From Actinomycetota bacterium (GTDB taxonomy: Bacteria; Actinomycetota; Thermoleophilia; Solirubrobacterales; Solirubrobacteraceae), in the NCBI GenBank assembly GCA_005885515.1, contig VAWK01000028.1, forward strand, positions 1-64,000: a stretch of DNA of 64,000 bases, in the 5' to 3' direction. Of the stretch, positions 15,661-24,603 are shown piece after piece; positions within the stretch are counted from its first letter, which is position 1, and every line of letters starts with the position of its first letter. Under the pieces are notes generated by a model. The model made no database searches and had not been told where the DNA came from. It saw only the letters and a program-made list of their open reading frames with translations. The position numbers and the translations under genes were made by a program.

Positions 15661-17024
15661 TGCTTCAGAACCCTTGCCGGCAGCGTGTCGTCGGCGAAGC
15701 GCATGCGCACCTCCTCCACGCCGCGTGCGAGCGCCGCGCTCGCAAGCGGCTCTCCAGCCGCCGACTCGATCAGCGCGTAGCCGCGCTCGAGCGTCCGCTG
15801 CGGGTCATGCCCTCCGAGCGCCAGCGCGAGGCGCTCGAGCTCGCGCACGCGGCGCTCGCGACAGTCGCGCAGGGTCGAGCTGGCCTTGCGCTGCAGGACC
15901 AGGGCCCGGCGACCGGTCACGCTCCACTCGTCCGCCAGCCGCCGGCGTGAACCCGCCCGCGCCTCGCGCAGCAGCTGGTGCAGGCGCGCGCGCTGGTGAT
16001 CGAGATGCGCGCCCGGGGCACGCGACAGCGTGGCGAGCAGGCGCGCGCGGCTGAGCAGCGCTCGCCGCCCGTGGTCTCGCAGCCGCGTGGCGGCCGCCGC
16101 CTGCTCGGCGCGCGCGCGCTGGCAGTGCACGCCCACGGCGGCCTCAGCGGCGTGCGTGGGCGTGGAGCAGCTCACCGCCGCCACGTCGTCGAGCAGCGTG
16201 CGGTCGGTGTGATGGCCGACCGAGGCGATCACCGGGACCTTGAGCAGCGCGACGGTGCGGCAAAGAGTCTCGTCGCAGAAGCACAGCAGGTCGGCCAGCG
16301 AGCCTCCTCCGCGCGCCACGATCACGACCTCGACCCCGCCCACCGCGGCGAGGTCGCCCAGCGTCTGCGTGATCGTGGGCGCGGCATGGCGATCCTGGAC
16401 GGGGGCGAACCCCCACACCAGGCGACCCGCCCAGCCGCGCCGGGCGAGAGCGGCGAGCAGGTCGTCGCGCGCCTTGCCGGAGTGGCCCGTTATGACGCCG
16501 ATCGTGCGTGGCAGCGACGGCCGCGGAAGCTGGCCTTGCAGCTGCAGCAGGCCCTCGGCGTCGAGCCGCTTGCGCAGGCGGTCGATGCGGGCGAGCAGGT
16601 CACCCTCTCCCGCCACGCGCATGTCGCTGACGGCGAATGAGAATCCAGGCGAAGAGGTGGCGCTGCCCGGGTAGTAGTCACAGCCCCCGGCGACCACCAC
16701 CTGCATCCCCTCGGGCGAGGTGGCGCCCTGCGCCCACCCGGAGCCGGCGCGGGCGCGGTTGGAGATCGCCTCCCAGTCGTCGCGCCAGGCGGCGCACGGG
16801 ATCGCTCCGGTGGCGTCGCGCAGCTCGAAGTACACCCGCGCGCGCGACGGCCGCAGATTGACCAGCTCGCCGATCAGCTGCACGCGTGCAAAGGCGCGCA
16901 GCTTGTTGCGAAGCGCGGCCGCGTACTCGCCCACCGGGAATGGGCCGGCGAGCCCGCAGTCGGGGATGCCCGCCGGCAGCGCGTCCGCGGCGTCCGGCGG
17001 GGGCGGAGAAGGCGTTGAGGACAT
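15657..17024 (-). CDS. xseA: Exodeoxyribonuclease VII large subunit
   Basis: 455 aa. The N-terminal OB-fold is at about 40-130 (VYFELRDATGAIPCAAWRDD), followed by the catalytic domain with RTIGVITGHSGKARDD, VIVARGGGSLADLLCF (catalytic region) and VIASVGHHTDRTLLDDVAAV, then a long coiled C-terminal part that receives XseB. ATG 17024 is preceded by TATGCT (17038-17033) with an 8-nt gap and no Shine-Dalgarno, so a leaderless message is likely. It overlaps xseB by 4 bp. Confidence 0.95.
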   Translation of the reverse strand: MSSTPSPPPPDAADALPAGIPDCGLAGPFPVGEYAAALRNKLRAFARVQLIGELVNLRPSRARVYFELRDATGAIPCAAWRDDWEAISNRARAGSGWAQGATSPEGMQVVVAGGCDYYPGSATSSPGFSFAVSDMRVAGEGDLLARIDRLRKRLDAEGLLQLQGQLPRPSLPRTIGVITGHSGKARDDLLAALARRGWAGRLVWGFAPVQDRHAAPTITQTLGDLAAVGGVEVVIVARGGGSLADLLCFCDETLCRTVALLKVPVIASVGHHTDRTLLDDVAAVSCSTPTHAAEAAVGVHCQRARAEQAAAATRLRDHGRRALLSRARLLATLSRAPGAHLDHQRARLHQLLREARAGSRRRLADEWSVTGRRALVLQRKASSTLRDCRERRVRELERLALALGGHDPQRTLERGYALIESAAGEPLASAALARGVEEVRMRFADDTLPARVLKQ

Positions 17025-17038
17025 GAAACCCCAGCATA
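17025..17038 (-). promoter_or_regulatory. -10 element for leaderless xseA
   Basis: TATGCT on the complement, then GGGGTTTC, then ATG. The spacing of 8 nt puts the transcription start at or one base from the initiation codon. Confidence 0.5.
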
Positions 17039-17104
17039 GGCGGTACGATCGACGTCGATGCGCAGCAGCGAACCGCGGTCCGAGGGCTCCTAGCGGCGCG
17101 CGCA

Positions 17105-17767
17105 GTGTCTCGCCGCAACAAGCGTGCGCGCGGGCGATCGCGCAAGCGGCGGCGCGTCACGGCGCCCGTGGCCGGTGCCGCCGCAGCCGCGCCCGCGCAC
17201 GTGCCGGGCGGCCCGCAGGCGGCGAGCGAGAGCGCGAGCGCGGTGCAAAGATCCGGGGCCGGCATCGAGCGGGGCGGCGCGCAGTCGCGCCGGTCGGGAT
17301 CGAGCTCGCGGCGTGCGCGCTCGCGCCGCGCCTCCCCGCCGGCGCGCGGCGGCGGTCTTGACGATCTGCTGCCGGTCGGCAAGCGCCCGCCCGCGCCCTG
17401 GCATCCGCTGCCCCTATCTGAGCTGCTCATCCTCGTTGGCGCCATCGGCGCGGTCGTGGGCCTGAGCCGGGGGATCTCCCACGGCGGCCCTCCGCTCATC
17501 GCCGGGCTCGTGGCAGTCGCCATCGGGACGGTGGAGGTGACGCTGCGCGAGCACCTGAGCGGCTATCGCTCGCACACGATCATCCTGGCGCTGATTCCCG
17601 TGCTCGTGCTGGACTCCTCGCTTGTGCTCCTCGTCGCGCCCTTCGGAACGGGGTTGAAGCTGGCGATGCTGGTGCTCGACGTGGTGGTGTTTGCGCTGCT
17701 GTACAAACTGCTGCGGGCGCGCTTCCTGGACGCGCGCCGCGAGCGGGTGTTCACGCGAGGGCGCTAG
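17105..17767 (+). CDS. Membrane protein with long basic N-terminal region, function unknown
   Basis: 220 aa from GTG 17105. The first 95 residues are Arg/Ala/Ser-rich and disordered-looking (starts MSRRNKRARGRSRKRRR). Then come about four hydrophobic segments (roughly 105-125, 130-148, 155-178 and 182-202) and a short basic tail. The basic leader could bind nucleic acid or membrane surface. No family recognised and no ribosome site seen. It stands between xseA (divergent) and a convergent small gene. Confidence 0.6.
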   Translation: MSRRNKRARGRSRKRRRVTAPVAGAAAAAPAHVPGGPQAASESASAVQRSGAGIERGGAQSRRSGSSSRRARSRRASPPARGGGLDDLLPVGKRPPAPWHPLPLSELLILVGAIGAVVGLSRGISHGGPPLIAGLVAVAIGTVEVTLREHLSGYRSHTIILALIPVLVLDSSLVLLVAPFGTGLKLAMLVLDVVVFALLYKLLRARFLDARRERVFTRGR

Positions 17768-17851
17768 CTGGCGCGCTGACCGAAGCGGCCCGCTGACAGG
17801 CTTCGGCGACCGGCGCCACCCGACGCGCGAAGCCTGCGCGCGGCGCCGTCG

Positions 17852-18151
17852 TCAGCCACGCTCGAACGCGCTGCCGTCCAGCGAGGGCAGCGGACGCTCG
17901 CCCTGCTCGCCGGGTTGCCCGCGCACCTCGCCCGTGAAGCCCAACCGCTCCAGGCGGGCGATCTCGCGCTCGCCTTCCACGCGGGCGGGGTGATCGGCGG
18001 GCAAGCCCGCGATCAGGTTCGCGATCCGTTCCCGGAGCTGCAGCGCGAAGTGGGGCGTCGAAGCCCCCATCAGCTGGCGCACGTCCTCCACGGTGACCTG
18101 GTGGGCGCTCTGCTTGCGCGCGACGCGGGCGGGGTCCTCGGCCTGGCTCAT
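17852..18151 (-). CDS. Small conserved-looking cytoplasmic protein, unknown function
   Basis: 99 aa. The core HQVTVEDVRQLMGASTPHFA followed by LQLRERIANLIAGLPADHPA and EGEREIARLERLG is helical and charged. It starts 17 bp after the stop of the lipoprotein gene on the same strand, so they are probably co-transcribed. No enzymatic motif. Confidence 0.65.
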   Translation of the reverse strand: MSQAEDPARVARKQSAHQVTVEDVRQLMGASTPHFALQLRERIANLIAGLPADHPARVEGEREIARLERLGFTGEVRGQPGEQGERPLPSLDGSAFERG

Positions 18152-18168
18152 GTGGGCGCTTGCGAAAG

Positions 18169-19392
18169 CTATTCGGGGGGCGGCGTCGGCGCGGAGGACG
18201 TGGTACGCGGGGCGACCTCGAGTATCGCATCGATTTCGGCCTGCACCCGCGCCGAGATCGCGTGGTCGTCGCCGATCAGCCAGCCGTGGTTGTAGACCTC
18301 GCGCACGGGCCCGATCGTGGCGGTGTAGCCGGGCTCGATGTTGCTCAGATAGCGCGCCAGGGGGGCCGGCAGGGAGGCACGGTCCGACAGCAGCAGCAGC
18401 GGGGCGTAGTCCCCGTGCGACGACAGCGGCGCGGCGGCCGGCGCGTCCAGGGTGCGCGAGGAGTTCACGAACGCCAAGCCGTGCCCGGCTTCACGGATGC
18501 CCCAGCCGAAGGACCCGTCGGAGAAGCGCGACACCGACACGGCGTTGGTGACAGGGTCACCTTCGCCTTCGCCGGTCGCGCCCCGGGTCGCTTCGCCGTT
18601 TGCGATCCTGACGACGCGGCCGTAGCGACCCAGCGCCGCGAGCGCGCCGGCGCCTACGGTGGGCGCGCCGAGCAGGTAGATCGTGGGCCGGCGCAGGCTC
18701 GCGAGCGCCGAGGCCGTCGGCGCCGGCAGGCCGGAGTCGTCGGTGAACAGGATCGGCGCACCGCTCTCCGCCGCGAGCCCGGCCGCGGGCATCTGCAGCG
18801 CCGGCTCGGCGGATGTCGCAACGACGATCACCTGACGCGGCTGCTTGCGCTGGACCGTGCGCGCCAGCCGCTCGACGGCCGCGGCTGCGCTGGCGGGCCC
18901 GCCAGCCGCGGCAATCGTGCTGGCGCGGTAGCCGTCGGGCACGGCGGCGGTGGTGCCGACCCTGATCACCTGCACGCCGCCCAGCGCGGTGGCGCCGGAC
19001 GGGTTCATCGCGCGCAGCGCTCGCGCGCTAACCGGCGGAAGCTCGCCGTCGTGTGCATACAGAAGCGGCGCGCCTAGCGGCGCGCTGGCGAGCTGCGCGG
19101 CGGCCAGCGCGGCCGGCCAGTTGCCGTCGTCAACCAGCACCACCGCCTGGGGCCGCGTCGCCGGCGTGAGGCCGGGATACACCGTCTGTGCCACCGCGGC
19201 CGCGTCGGTCGCGGCATTGGCGCCGCCCAGCCGAGTGGTGTTCTTCGTGGCCAGCGCGATGGCGCCCTGCGGGGCGGCCGCGCCGGGGGCGGTCAGGGCC
19301 GGCTGCAGGGTCTGAGGCGTCGCCTTGCCGCACGCGCCGATCGCACCGCCCAGCGCGAGCCCGGCGAGTAGCCCAAGCAGCGAGCGGCGCAT
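18169..19392 (-). CDS. Cell-wall-binding-repeat (CWB2-type) lipoprotein
   Basis: 407 aa from ATG 19392, where TAGGGT (19405-19400) ends 7 nt upstream; a longer frame from TTG 19493 lacks signal-peptide logic. MRRSLLGLLAGLALGGAIGAC is a lipoprotein signal with Cys21 in the lipobox. The body repeats modules such as ATRPQAVVLVDDGNWPAAL, QPRQVIVVATSAEPALQM and RPTIYLLGAPTVGAGALAAL, matching the putative cell-wall-binding repeat 2 fold that in clostridia binds anionic wall polymer. Presumably attached to the outer face of the membrane by Lgt, whose gene is in this window. Confidence 0.75.
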   Translation of the reverse strand: MRRSLLGLLAGLALGGAIGACGKATPQTLQPALTAPGAAAPQGAIALATKNTTRLGGANAATDAAAVAQTVYPGLTPATRPQAVVLVDDGNWPAALAAAQLASAPLGAPLLYAHDGELPPVSARALRAMNPSGATALGGVQVIRVGTTAAVPDGYRASTIAAAGGPASAAAAVERLARTVQRKQPRQVIVVATSAEPALQMPAAGLAAESGAPILFTDDSGLPAPTASALASLRRPTIYLLGAPTVGAGALAALGRYGRVVRIANGEATRGATGEGEGDPVTNAVSVSRFSDGSFGWGIREAGHGLAFVNSSRTLDAPAAAPLSSHGDYAPLLLLSDRASLPAPLARYLSNIEPGYTATIGPVREVYNHGWLIGDDHAISARVQAEIDAILEVAPRTTSSAPTPPPE

Positions 19393-19405
19393 TTGGCGCA
19401 CCCTA
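19393..19405 (-). promoter_or_regulatory. -10 element for leaderless lipoprotein gene
   Basis: AAGATAGGGT on the complement contains TAGGGT, then GCGCCAA and ATG. GATAGNNT recurs upstream of the sigma factor, rhomboid and DUF4352-like lipoprotein genes. Confidence 0.5.
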
Positions 19406-19526
19406 TCTTGCACGGGCGGGATCCGCCGTCGATGCCGGAATTTGGCTTGGCTACCCGGAAAGTGGGGGGTTAGAAGAGTGAGCGCGTGCAAACGTCTGGG
19501 CGCTTTGCTAGCGTGCCGCCCCGCAA

Positions 19527-19660
19527 ACGCCGAATCCCTGGCCCGATGCCAGGGAACGGGGGACCCAGGTTGTTGGGGCGAATCCCACGGTGAAGCCGTG
19601 AGAAGCGCAGGCTCTTTCAGCGCTAGCCCGTCAGCTAACCCCGCAGGCCTACGAAAGAGG
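19527..19660 (+). promoter_or_regulatory. c-di-AMP riboswitch (ydaO/yuaA class)
   Basis: The conserved blocks of this riboswitch appear in order: CGCCGAATCC, AACGGGGGACCCAG, TTGGGGCGAATCC, a variable hairpin (ACGGTGAAGCCGT), AGCGC, CTCTTTCAGCG, AGCCCGTCAGCTAACCCC and GCAGGC. A purine-rich ribosome site AAAGAGG follows, then the wall-hydrolase start. In actinobacteria this class typically precedes NlpC/P60 and Rpf-type hydrolases and lowers expression when c-di-AMP is high. The pairing was read by eye; boundaries are approximate by about 15 nt. Confidence 0.92.
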
Positions 19661-19667
19661 TTGTGCC

Positions 19668-20423
19668 TTGCGGGTGAGAGCCCTAAGCACGTTGGTTGGC
19701 AGCCTGACGATGCTGGCGACGAGCGCTCCGGCGACGCTCGCGGCCTCCACCGGTGGCGTGTCTCCGACCGCGCCGGGAAGCTCGACGAGCAACCCCCCGG
19801 CGCCGCCGCGGGCGCCGATCCGCACCGCGCCGGTCACGGCGCGCTCATCCCGCCTCGCCTACAGGGGGCCGGTCTACGAGCGCACCGCCAGCGGCGAAGT
19901 CATTCCCTACCAGCTGCCTCCGGCTGGCGGGCAGCTGAGCCCCGGCACGGGCGGAAGCCCGGTCGGCGTGACGGCCAGCTCCAAGCCGCAATTGCTCGTC
20001 CCGGGCTCGCTCGCGCGCTACGTGCGCGGGCTCGCCGCCGCGCCAATGTCGGCGCCGGCCGCGGTGCAGGAAATGATCTGGGCCGGCGATCAGATCGTGG
20101 GGCTGCCATACATCTACGGCGGTGGCCACGGCTCGTTTGAATCGCCCGGCTACGACTGCTCGGGCACGGTGTCCTTCGCCTTGCACGGTGCGGGCCTGCT
20201 GGCCACGCCGGAGGACTCCTCGGAACTCGAAAGCTTCGGCTCGCACGGCCTGGGACGCTGGGTGACGATCTTCTCGAATCCCGGCCACGCCTACGTGGAT
20301 GTCGCGGGGCTGCGCCTGGACACGAGCGCCGCCGACGATCCCTCAAACCAGCAGGGTCCGCGCTGGCGCCCGCTGCGCCAGCAAAACAGCGGCTACAGCG
20401 TCCGCCACCCGCTCGGCTTCTGA
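19668..20423 (+). CDS. Secreted NlpC/P60-type cell-wall peptidase
   Basis: 251 aa from TTG 19668 (AAAGAGG 7-8 nt upstream; GTG 19674 is the alternative). Signal peptide 1-25 ending PATLA. A Pro/Ala-rich linker follows and then the peptidase domain from about 130: YDCSGTVSFALHGAGL with Cys164 and GHAYVDVAGLRLDTS with His207, the catalytic pair that cuts peptidoglycan stem peptides. The upstream c-di-AMP riboswitch means its synthesis follows the nucleotide that reports turgor and wall stress. It opens a block of envelope-stress genes. Confidence 0.9.
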   Translation: MRVRALSTLVGSLTMLATSAPATLAASTGGVSPTAPGSSTSNPPAPPRAPIRTAPVTARSSRLAYRGPVYERTASGEVIPYQLPPAGGQLSPGTGGSPVGVTASSKPQLLVPGSLARYVRGLAAAPMSAPAAVQEMIWAGDQIVGLPYIYGGGHGSFESPGYDCSGTVSFALHGAGLLATPEDSSELESFGSHGLGRWVTIFSNPGHAYVDVAGLRLDTSAADDPSNQQGPRWRPLRQQNSGYSVRHPLGF

Positions 20424-20440
20424 GCCGCCTCTGGCCCCGG

Positions 20441-20493
20441 GTCGGCCACGCCAGGCCCCGCGCCGGCTACGCCAGGCCCCGCGTCGGCTACGC
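20441..20493. repeat. 21-bp tandem repeat, about 2.5 copies
   Basis: Units 20441-20461, 20462-20482 and a half unit 20483-20493 share the core CGGCYACGCCAGGCCCCGC. It lies between the NlpC/P60 and pspA genes; no coding role seen. Confidence 0.75.
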
Positions 20494-20570
20494 TTGAGCG
20501 GTGCTGGCCCATCCCGCCCCCCGCGGCGGTGCCGGCGAGCGGTCGCCCAAGTAACGCATAGGAGGATCAG

Positions 20571-21347
20571 ATGGCCGGCTTGACCGGGCGCATGTCAACC
20601 GTCGTGAAGGCGAAGGTGTCCAAGCTTCTGGACCGAGCGGAAGACCCCGCCGAGACCCTGGACTACAGCTACCAGAAACAGGTCGAACAGCTACAGAACG
20701 TCAAGAAGGGCATCGCCGACGTGGTCACGGCCAAGAAGCGCCTGCAGATGCAGGAGAGCTCCCTGCAGCAGAGCGTGGTCAAGCTCGATACGCAGGCCCG
20801 TCAGGCGCTTTCTTCCGGCAACGAAGAGCTGGCGCGCACGGCGCTGGAGCGCAAGAACATAGCCCAGACCGAGCTGCAGTCGCTCGACACGCAGGTCACG
20901 GAACTGGAGCAGCAGCAGCAGAAGCTGACCGACTCCGAGCAGAAGCTGCGCGCCAAGATCGAAGCCTTCCGCACCAAGAAGGAGGTCATCAAGGCGCAGT
21001 ACTCCGCCGCCGAGGCACAGGTGCGCATATCGGAGGCCGCGACCGGCGTGGGCGAGCAGATGGCCGACGTGGGGCTGGCCATGCAGCGCGCCGTGGACAA
21101 GACCGAAAACATGAAAGCCCGCGCAGACGCCGTGGCCGAGCTGGAATCGGCGGGAACGTTCGATGACCTCACCGCGCTTGGGTCCGGCGAAGACGACATC
21201 GACCGCCAGCTCAAGCAGCTCTCGAGCAGCTCGGCGGTCGATGAGGACCTGGCGAAGATGAAGGGAGAAGTCGGGCAGGGCGACGCCGGGGCCGCGCAGA
21301 TCTCCTCCGGCGAGCCCCAGCGGCCCAGCGAGAGCGGCAAGGCATGA
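20571..21347 (+). CDS. pspA: PspA/IM30 family envelope-stress protein
   Basis: 258 aa, almost entirely coiled coil (about 25-225), with an N-terminal amphipathic helix (MAGLTGRMSTVVKAKVSKLL) and the AEDPAETLDYSYQKQVEQL segment characteristic of PspA/IM30. These proteins polymerise on damaged membrane and limit proton leakage. AGGAGG lies 6 nt before ATG 20571. The gene overlaps pspAA by 4 bp. The acidic/Ser C-terminal tail (after about 225) is an actinobacterial-type addition. Confidence 0.95.
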   Translation: MAGLTGRMSTVVKAKVSKLLDRAEDPAETLDYSYQKQVEQLQNVKKGIADVVTAKKRLQMQESSLQQSVVKLDTQARQALSSGNEELARTALERKNIAQTELQSLDTQVTELEQQQQKLTDSEQKLRAKIEAFRTKKEVIKAQYSAAEAQVRISEAATGVGEQMADVGLAMQRAVDKTENMKARADAVAELESAGTFDDLTALGSGEDDIDRQLKQLSSSSAVDEDLAKMKGEVGQGDAGAAQISSGEPQRPSESGKA

Positions 21348-21622
21348 TCGTCCGCATCTCGGGCGAGGACCAGTATCGCCTGCCGGACAGCGACTCGCAG
21401 CATCTGAACGAGTTGGAGCGCGCCGTGATCGCCGCCGTCGAGAGCGGCGACGACGGCTCATTCGCGGCCTCCTTCGCAGCGCTGCTCGACTACGTGCGCG
21501 GCCACGGCGCGCCGGTTCCAGATGACGAGCTCGACACCTCCGACGTGATCCTGCCGCCTGCCGACCTGACCCTGGAGGAGGCAGGCAGGGAATTCACCGG
21601 CGACGGCCTGATCCCCGACTGA
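21344..21622 (+). CDS. pspAA: PspA-associated protein PspAA
   Basis: 92 aa. The MIVRISGEDQYRLPD start and the acidic helical body ending DGLIPD match the small PspAA partner found fused or next to PspA in actinobacteria. ATGA overlap with pspA indicates coupled translation and probably a stoichiometric complex. Its biochemical role is not established. Confidence 0.88.
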   Translation: MIVRISGEDQYRLPDSDSQHLNELERAVIAAVESGDDGSFAASFAALLDYVRGHGAPVPDDELDTSDVILPPADLTLEEAGREFTGDGLIPD

Positions 21623-21659
21623 GCGTCTCGCCGCCGGCAGGGCGGCGCCGGGGCGCGCG

Positions 21660-23891
21660 TTAGTCGAGCACGATCACGATCTCGCCGTGGCGCCCCAGCG
21701 TGCTCTGCAGCTGCGGCTGGATCGGCGTGACGGTCGGCGTGTGGCTTGGGATCAGTCGCGCCAGCGCGCGCGCTTGGCGTTCGCTGCCGGGCGGGTACAG
21801 CACGTATGCGCCGTGGCCCAGGTTGGCATTCTTGATGTCGCCGGTGCGCGCCACGCGCACGTGGCTCGCGCGCAGCGTCTTGGCGATGCTGCGAGCCGTG
21901 CCGGCGCTGCTCGTCGCGTTGAAGACCGCGACCGGCACCGGGCCGCGCGCCGGCGGTGCCGAGCCGGAGCTCCCGCGCGAGAGCAGATAGGCGCCCAGGC
22001 CGATGAGCACGGCAGCCGTGCCGGCCGCGCCCAGCGCGACGCTGCGTTTGCGCCAGCCGGCACGCACCCGGTAGACGGTGCGCGCGCTCGGAGCCGTGAC
22101 TGGAGCCGGAGGGCCGGCGGGCACCAGCAGCGAGCGCTGGTGCGCTTCAAGCGTAATCGCGCGCGCCACCTGTTCGCGCAGCGCGCCCAGCTCGCGTCCG
22201 CGCGAGAGCACGCGCAGCGTCAGCAGGCACAGCGCGGCGAGGCCGCCGAACCCGAGCACGGCGCCGATCGTCGTGGTCGCGCTCGCGGAGGGCGCCGGCC
22301 GCGAGGGAAGCCGCACGTCGCGCAGGCTGAGGCTGCCAGCCGGGCGGGTCTGGATGGCGCTCACGACCGGCACGGTCTGCTCGGCGATGGCGAACATTTC
22401 GCGCGGTGAGAGCGCGTTGGTGAGTGTGTTCTCGATCCAGTACGTAGCGCCGCCTTCGCGCCAGGCGATCGTCCTGACCTGTTCGCCCTCGTAGAACAGC
22501 TCGTACGTGCGCGCGCCCGCGCGGATCGCCTGGGTCGGGTTGGCAAGCAGCGGCGGTTCGCTCCAGCTCGTGCCCTGCACGTCGTAGTATTCGCCCAGCG
22601 GCGCGCTGTTCACGACGATCGCGTAGCTCGGGTGCAGGTGACCCTGTGGATCGCGGATGTCGTACGGGCGCAGGGTGTCCGGCGCGGCCGCGGCGTAGGG
22701 ATGCCGAAAGCGCGGATACTCGAGCGCGAACGGCAGGCTCGGCGCGGCCGAGCGCGCATGCGCGAGCGCGCCGGCGTCGGTTGGCGCGAGCGTGGGCAGC
22801 AGAGCCCGGCCGGAGGCGTGGCCGTGCACGCTGCGCAGCGACTGGCCCACGCGGTGCTTGGGGATCGGCGCGGTGCCGCCCAGGAACGAGCGCACCGATT
22901 CGTGGATCTGGTGCGGCGTCGCCGTGTCGTACGTTGGCAGCAGGTTGGCCTGGAAGTGCACGCGCCGCACCGGCTTGCCCTGCGACTGCACGAGCAGCGC
23001 CAGCAGGTCGAGCACCGAACCCGAGCCGTGCAGGTCTGTTTCCACCGCGCGGCCCAGGATGCGCTCGAACTTTCCCCGGTTTTCGAACAGCGATCCGCCG
23101 TACTGGGCCTTGGCTTCCAGCAGGAAGCGCTGGTCGCGCGCGTCGCGCGTGAGCGAGGTGTCTTCGTGGCGGTTGGCCACGAATTCGAGCGCTTCCCTTC
23201 CGCACATCCGCTGATAGCCGGGCTGCAGGTTGATCTCGAAGAACTGTTCGCCGCCAGGTTCGTTCACGTGGTAGTAGCGCCGGTCGACACCCATGTACAC
23301 GCAGCCCATTTCGTTCACCGCCCGCTTGAACTTGGGGAACGTGATCACGAACACGTGGTTGACCGAGATGCCGAGCACGCGCTTGATCGTTTCGGTCATC
23401 AGCTGGATGCCCCCGATCGTGTAGGCGGCATTGATGCGGTTGACCACCGGCTTGGCCCCCGGCGGGTGGATCGTCACCCGCAGCTCGCGCGGGATCGAGA
23501 GCATCGAGATCGTCGGCTTGCCCGGGTCGATGCGCACCAGCAGCATCTCGTTGGAGTGCGGCAGCACGAACCCGCCGGGGTTGCTCTTGGGCGGCGGCCG
23601 GCGGTCATCGCCGACCAGCAGGAGCGTCTCGGGCCCGCCCCGGCTGGTCGGCGCAAGCAGGCGTGCCGAGAGCTTCACCGCTTTGTTCTGGCCGAGCGCT
23701 TCGACGACCTTGTCGAGCTCGTTCAGCGCCAGCACCGCGGTCGCCGCTCCCGACAGGAGCACCACGCCCAGGCCGGCCAGCAGCACCCGCCTGGCCAGCC
23801 ACCACGGACGGCGGGGCGGCTCAGGCGGGGCGGGCGGCATCGGTGACGCGCCGCCGGGCGGGGGCGGCGTGGGGGTCATGACGGTGCTCAC
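21660..23891 (-). CDS. LytR-CpsA-Psr (LCP) family protein with LytR_C domain
   Basis: 743 aa, GTG 23891 (TAGGCT 9 nt upstream). Pro-rich cytoplasmic N-terminus, membrane helix 33-53, then the LCP domain (about 88-300: TLLLVGDDRRPP, MLSIPRELRVTI, VNRINAAYTIGGIQL, FVANRHEDTSLTRDARDQRFL). LCP enzymes transfer undecaprenyl-linked glycopolymers to peptidoglycan. Unusually, two further membrane helices follow (about 525-548 and 613-633) before a C-terminal LytR_C domain (VPVAVFNATSSAGTA). It is convergent to pspA-pspAA and co-directional with pspAB-htpX, putting wall-polymer attachment inside the stress block. Confidence 0.9.
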   Translation of the reverse strand: MSTVMTPTPPPPGGASPMPPAPPEPPRRPWWLARRVLLAGLGVVLLSGAATAVLALNELDKVVEALGQNKAVKLSARLLAPTSRGGPETLLLVGDDRRPPPKSNPGGFVLPHSNEMLLVRIDPGKPTISMLSIPRELRVTIHPPGAKPVVNRINAAYTIGGIQLMTETIKRVLGISVNHVFVITFPKFKRAVNEMGCVYMGVDRRYYHVNEPGGEQFFEINLQPGYQRMCGREALEFVANRHEDTSLTRDARDQRFLLEAKAQYGGSLFENRGKFERILGRAVETDLHGSGSVLDLLALLVQSQGKPVRRVHFQANLLPTYDTATPHQIHESVRSFLGGTAPIPKHRVGQSLRSVHGHASGRALLPTLAPTDAGALAHARSAAPSLPFALEYPRFRHPYAAAAPDTLRPYDIRDPQGHLHPSYAIVVNSAPLGEYYDVQGTSWSEPPLLANPTQAIRAGARTYELFYEGEQVRTIAWREGGATYWIENTLTNALSPREMFAIAEQTVPVVSAIQTRPAGSLSLRDVRLPSRPAPSASATTTIGAVLGFGGLAALCLLTLRVLSRGRELGALREQVARAITLEAHQRSLLVPAGPPAPVTAPSARTVYRVRAGWRKRSVALGAAGTAAVLIGLGAYLLSRGSSGSAPPARGPVPVAVFNATSSAGTARSIAKTLRASHVRVARTGDIKNANLGHGAYVLYPPGSERQARALARLIPSHTPTVTPIQPQLQSTLGRHGEIVIVLD

Positions 23892-23979
23892 GCCTAGCGG
23901 AGCCTAGCGCCGGCGGCCTTGCGGGTCAGCGCGAGGGCGCCGCGCGGGCGCGGCCGGCCGGGCCGCCCGTCAGCGGCTC

Positions 23980-24600
23980 TCAGATGGGGATGCCCCAGAG
24001 CGGAAACCAGCGCTCGAGCTCTGGCTCGATCGGCAGTTCGTCCGCCATCTGCGCCTTGATCTGCAGCTCGCGCTCGGTCGAGCGCTGTCCTCCAGGCGCG
24101 CCGTCTGGCCCGCCTGCAGCCGCGGCCGTTCCGTTGGCGGGGACGAACGGATACCAGTAGCCGCGCTTGTAGTTGTAGATGAAATACACCCGCTGTCTCT
24201 GGGCGTCGATGAAGGCGAACACGGCGCACAGCAGCCGCTCGCCGTGGCCGGCGGTCTCGATCGAGCCGGCGACGGCGTTGACGCCGACGGCGAGGTCTTC
24301 GATGCTGGGCGCCCCCTCGGGGCTGCGCAGGATCATCCAGCGATAGCCGTAGCTGTCGTCCTGCGTGGAGACACTCGTGCCGGTGTCCCCGCCGGCGGAC
24401 TTGACGACCTCTTCCATTTCGCGCAGCGCGGCTTCGAACTCGCTCGTGGCCAGGGCCTGGAACACGATCGCGGCCGCGCCCGCGGGGCTGATCTGGTGCT
24501 CGGTCTGCAGCGTGACGTAGGCGGTGGAGATCGCGAACAGGCGGTCGGGCGCAGGCCCCTTGACCTGGCGGCGGCCGGTGAGGATGTCCCGCAGGCCCAC
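23980..24600 (-). CDS. pspAB: PspA-associated protein PspAB
   Basis: 206 aa. The MGLRDILTGRRQVKGPAPDR start, the LQTEHQISPAGAAAIVFQAL helix and the YNYKRGYWYPFVP segment match PspAB, which accompanies HtpX next to PspA systems in actinobacteria. It starts 3 nt after the htpX stop, so it is in one operon. No catalytic motif; role in Psp response inferred from association. Confidence 0.87.
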   Translation of the reverse strand: MGLRDILTGRRQVKGPAPDRLFAISTAYVTLQTEHQISPAGAAAIVFQALATSEFEAALREMEEVVKSAGGDTGTSVSTQDDSYGYRWMILRSPEGAPSIEDLAVGVNAVAGSIETAGHGERLLCAVFAFIDAQRQRVYFIYNYKRGYWYPFVPANGTAAAAGGPDGAPGGQRSTERELQIKAQMADELPIEPELERWFPLWGIPI

Positions 24601-24603
24601 TTC

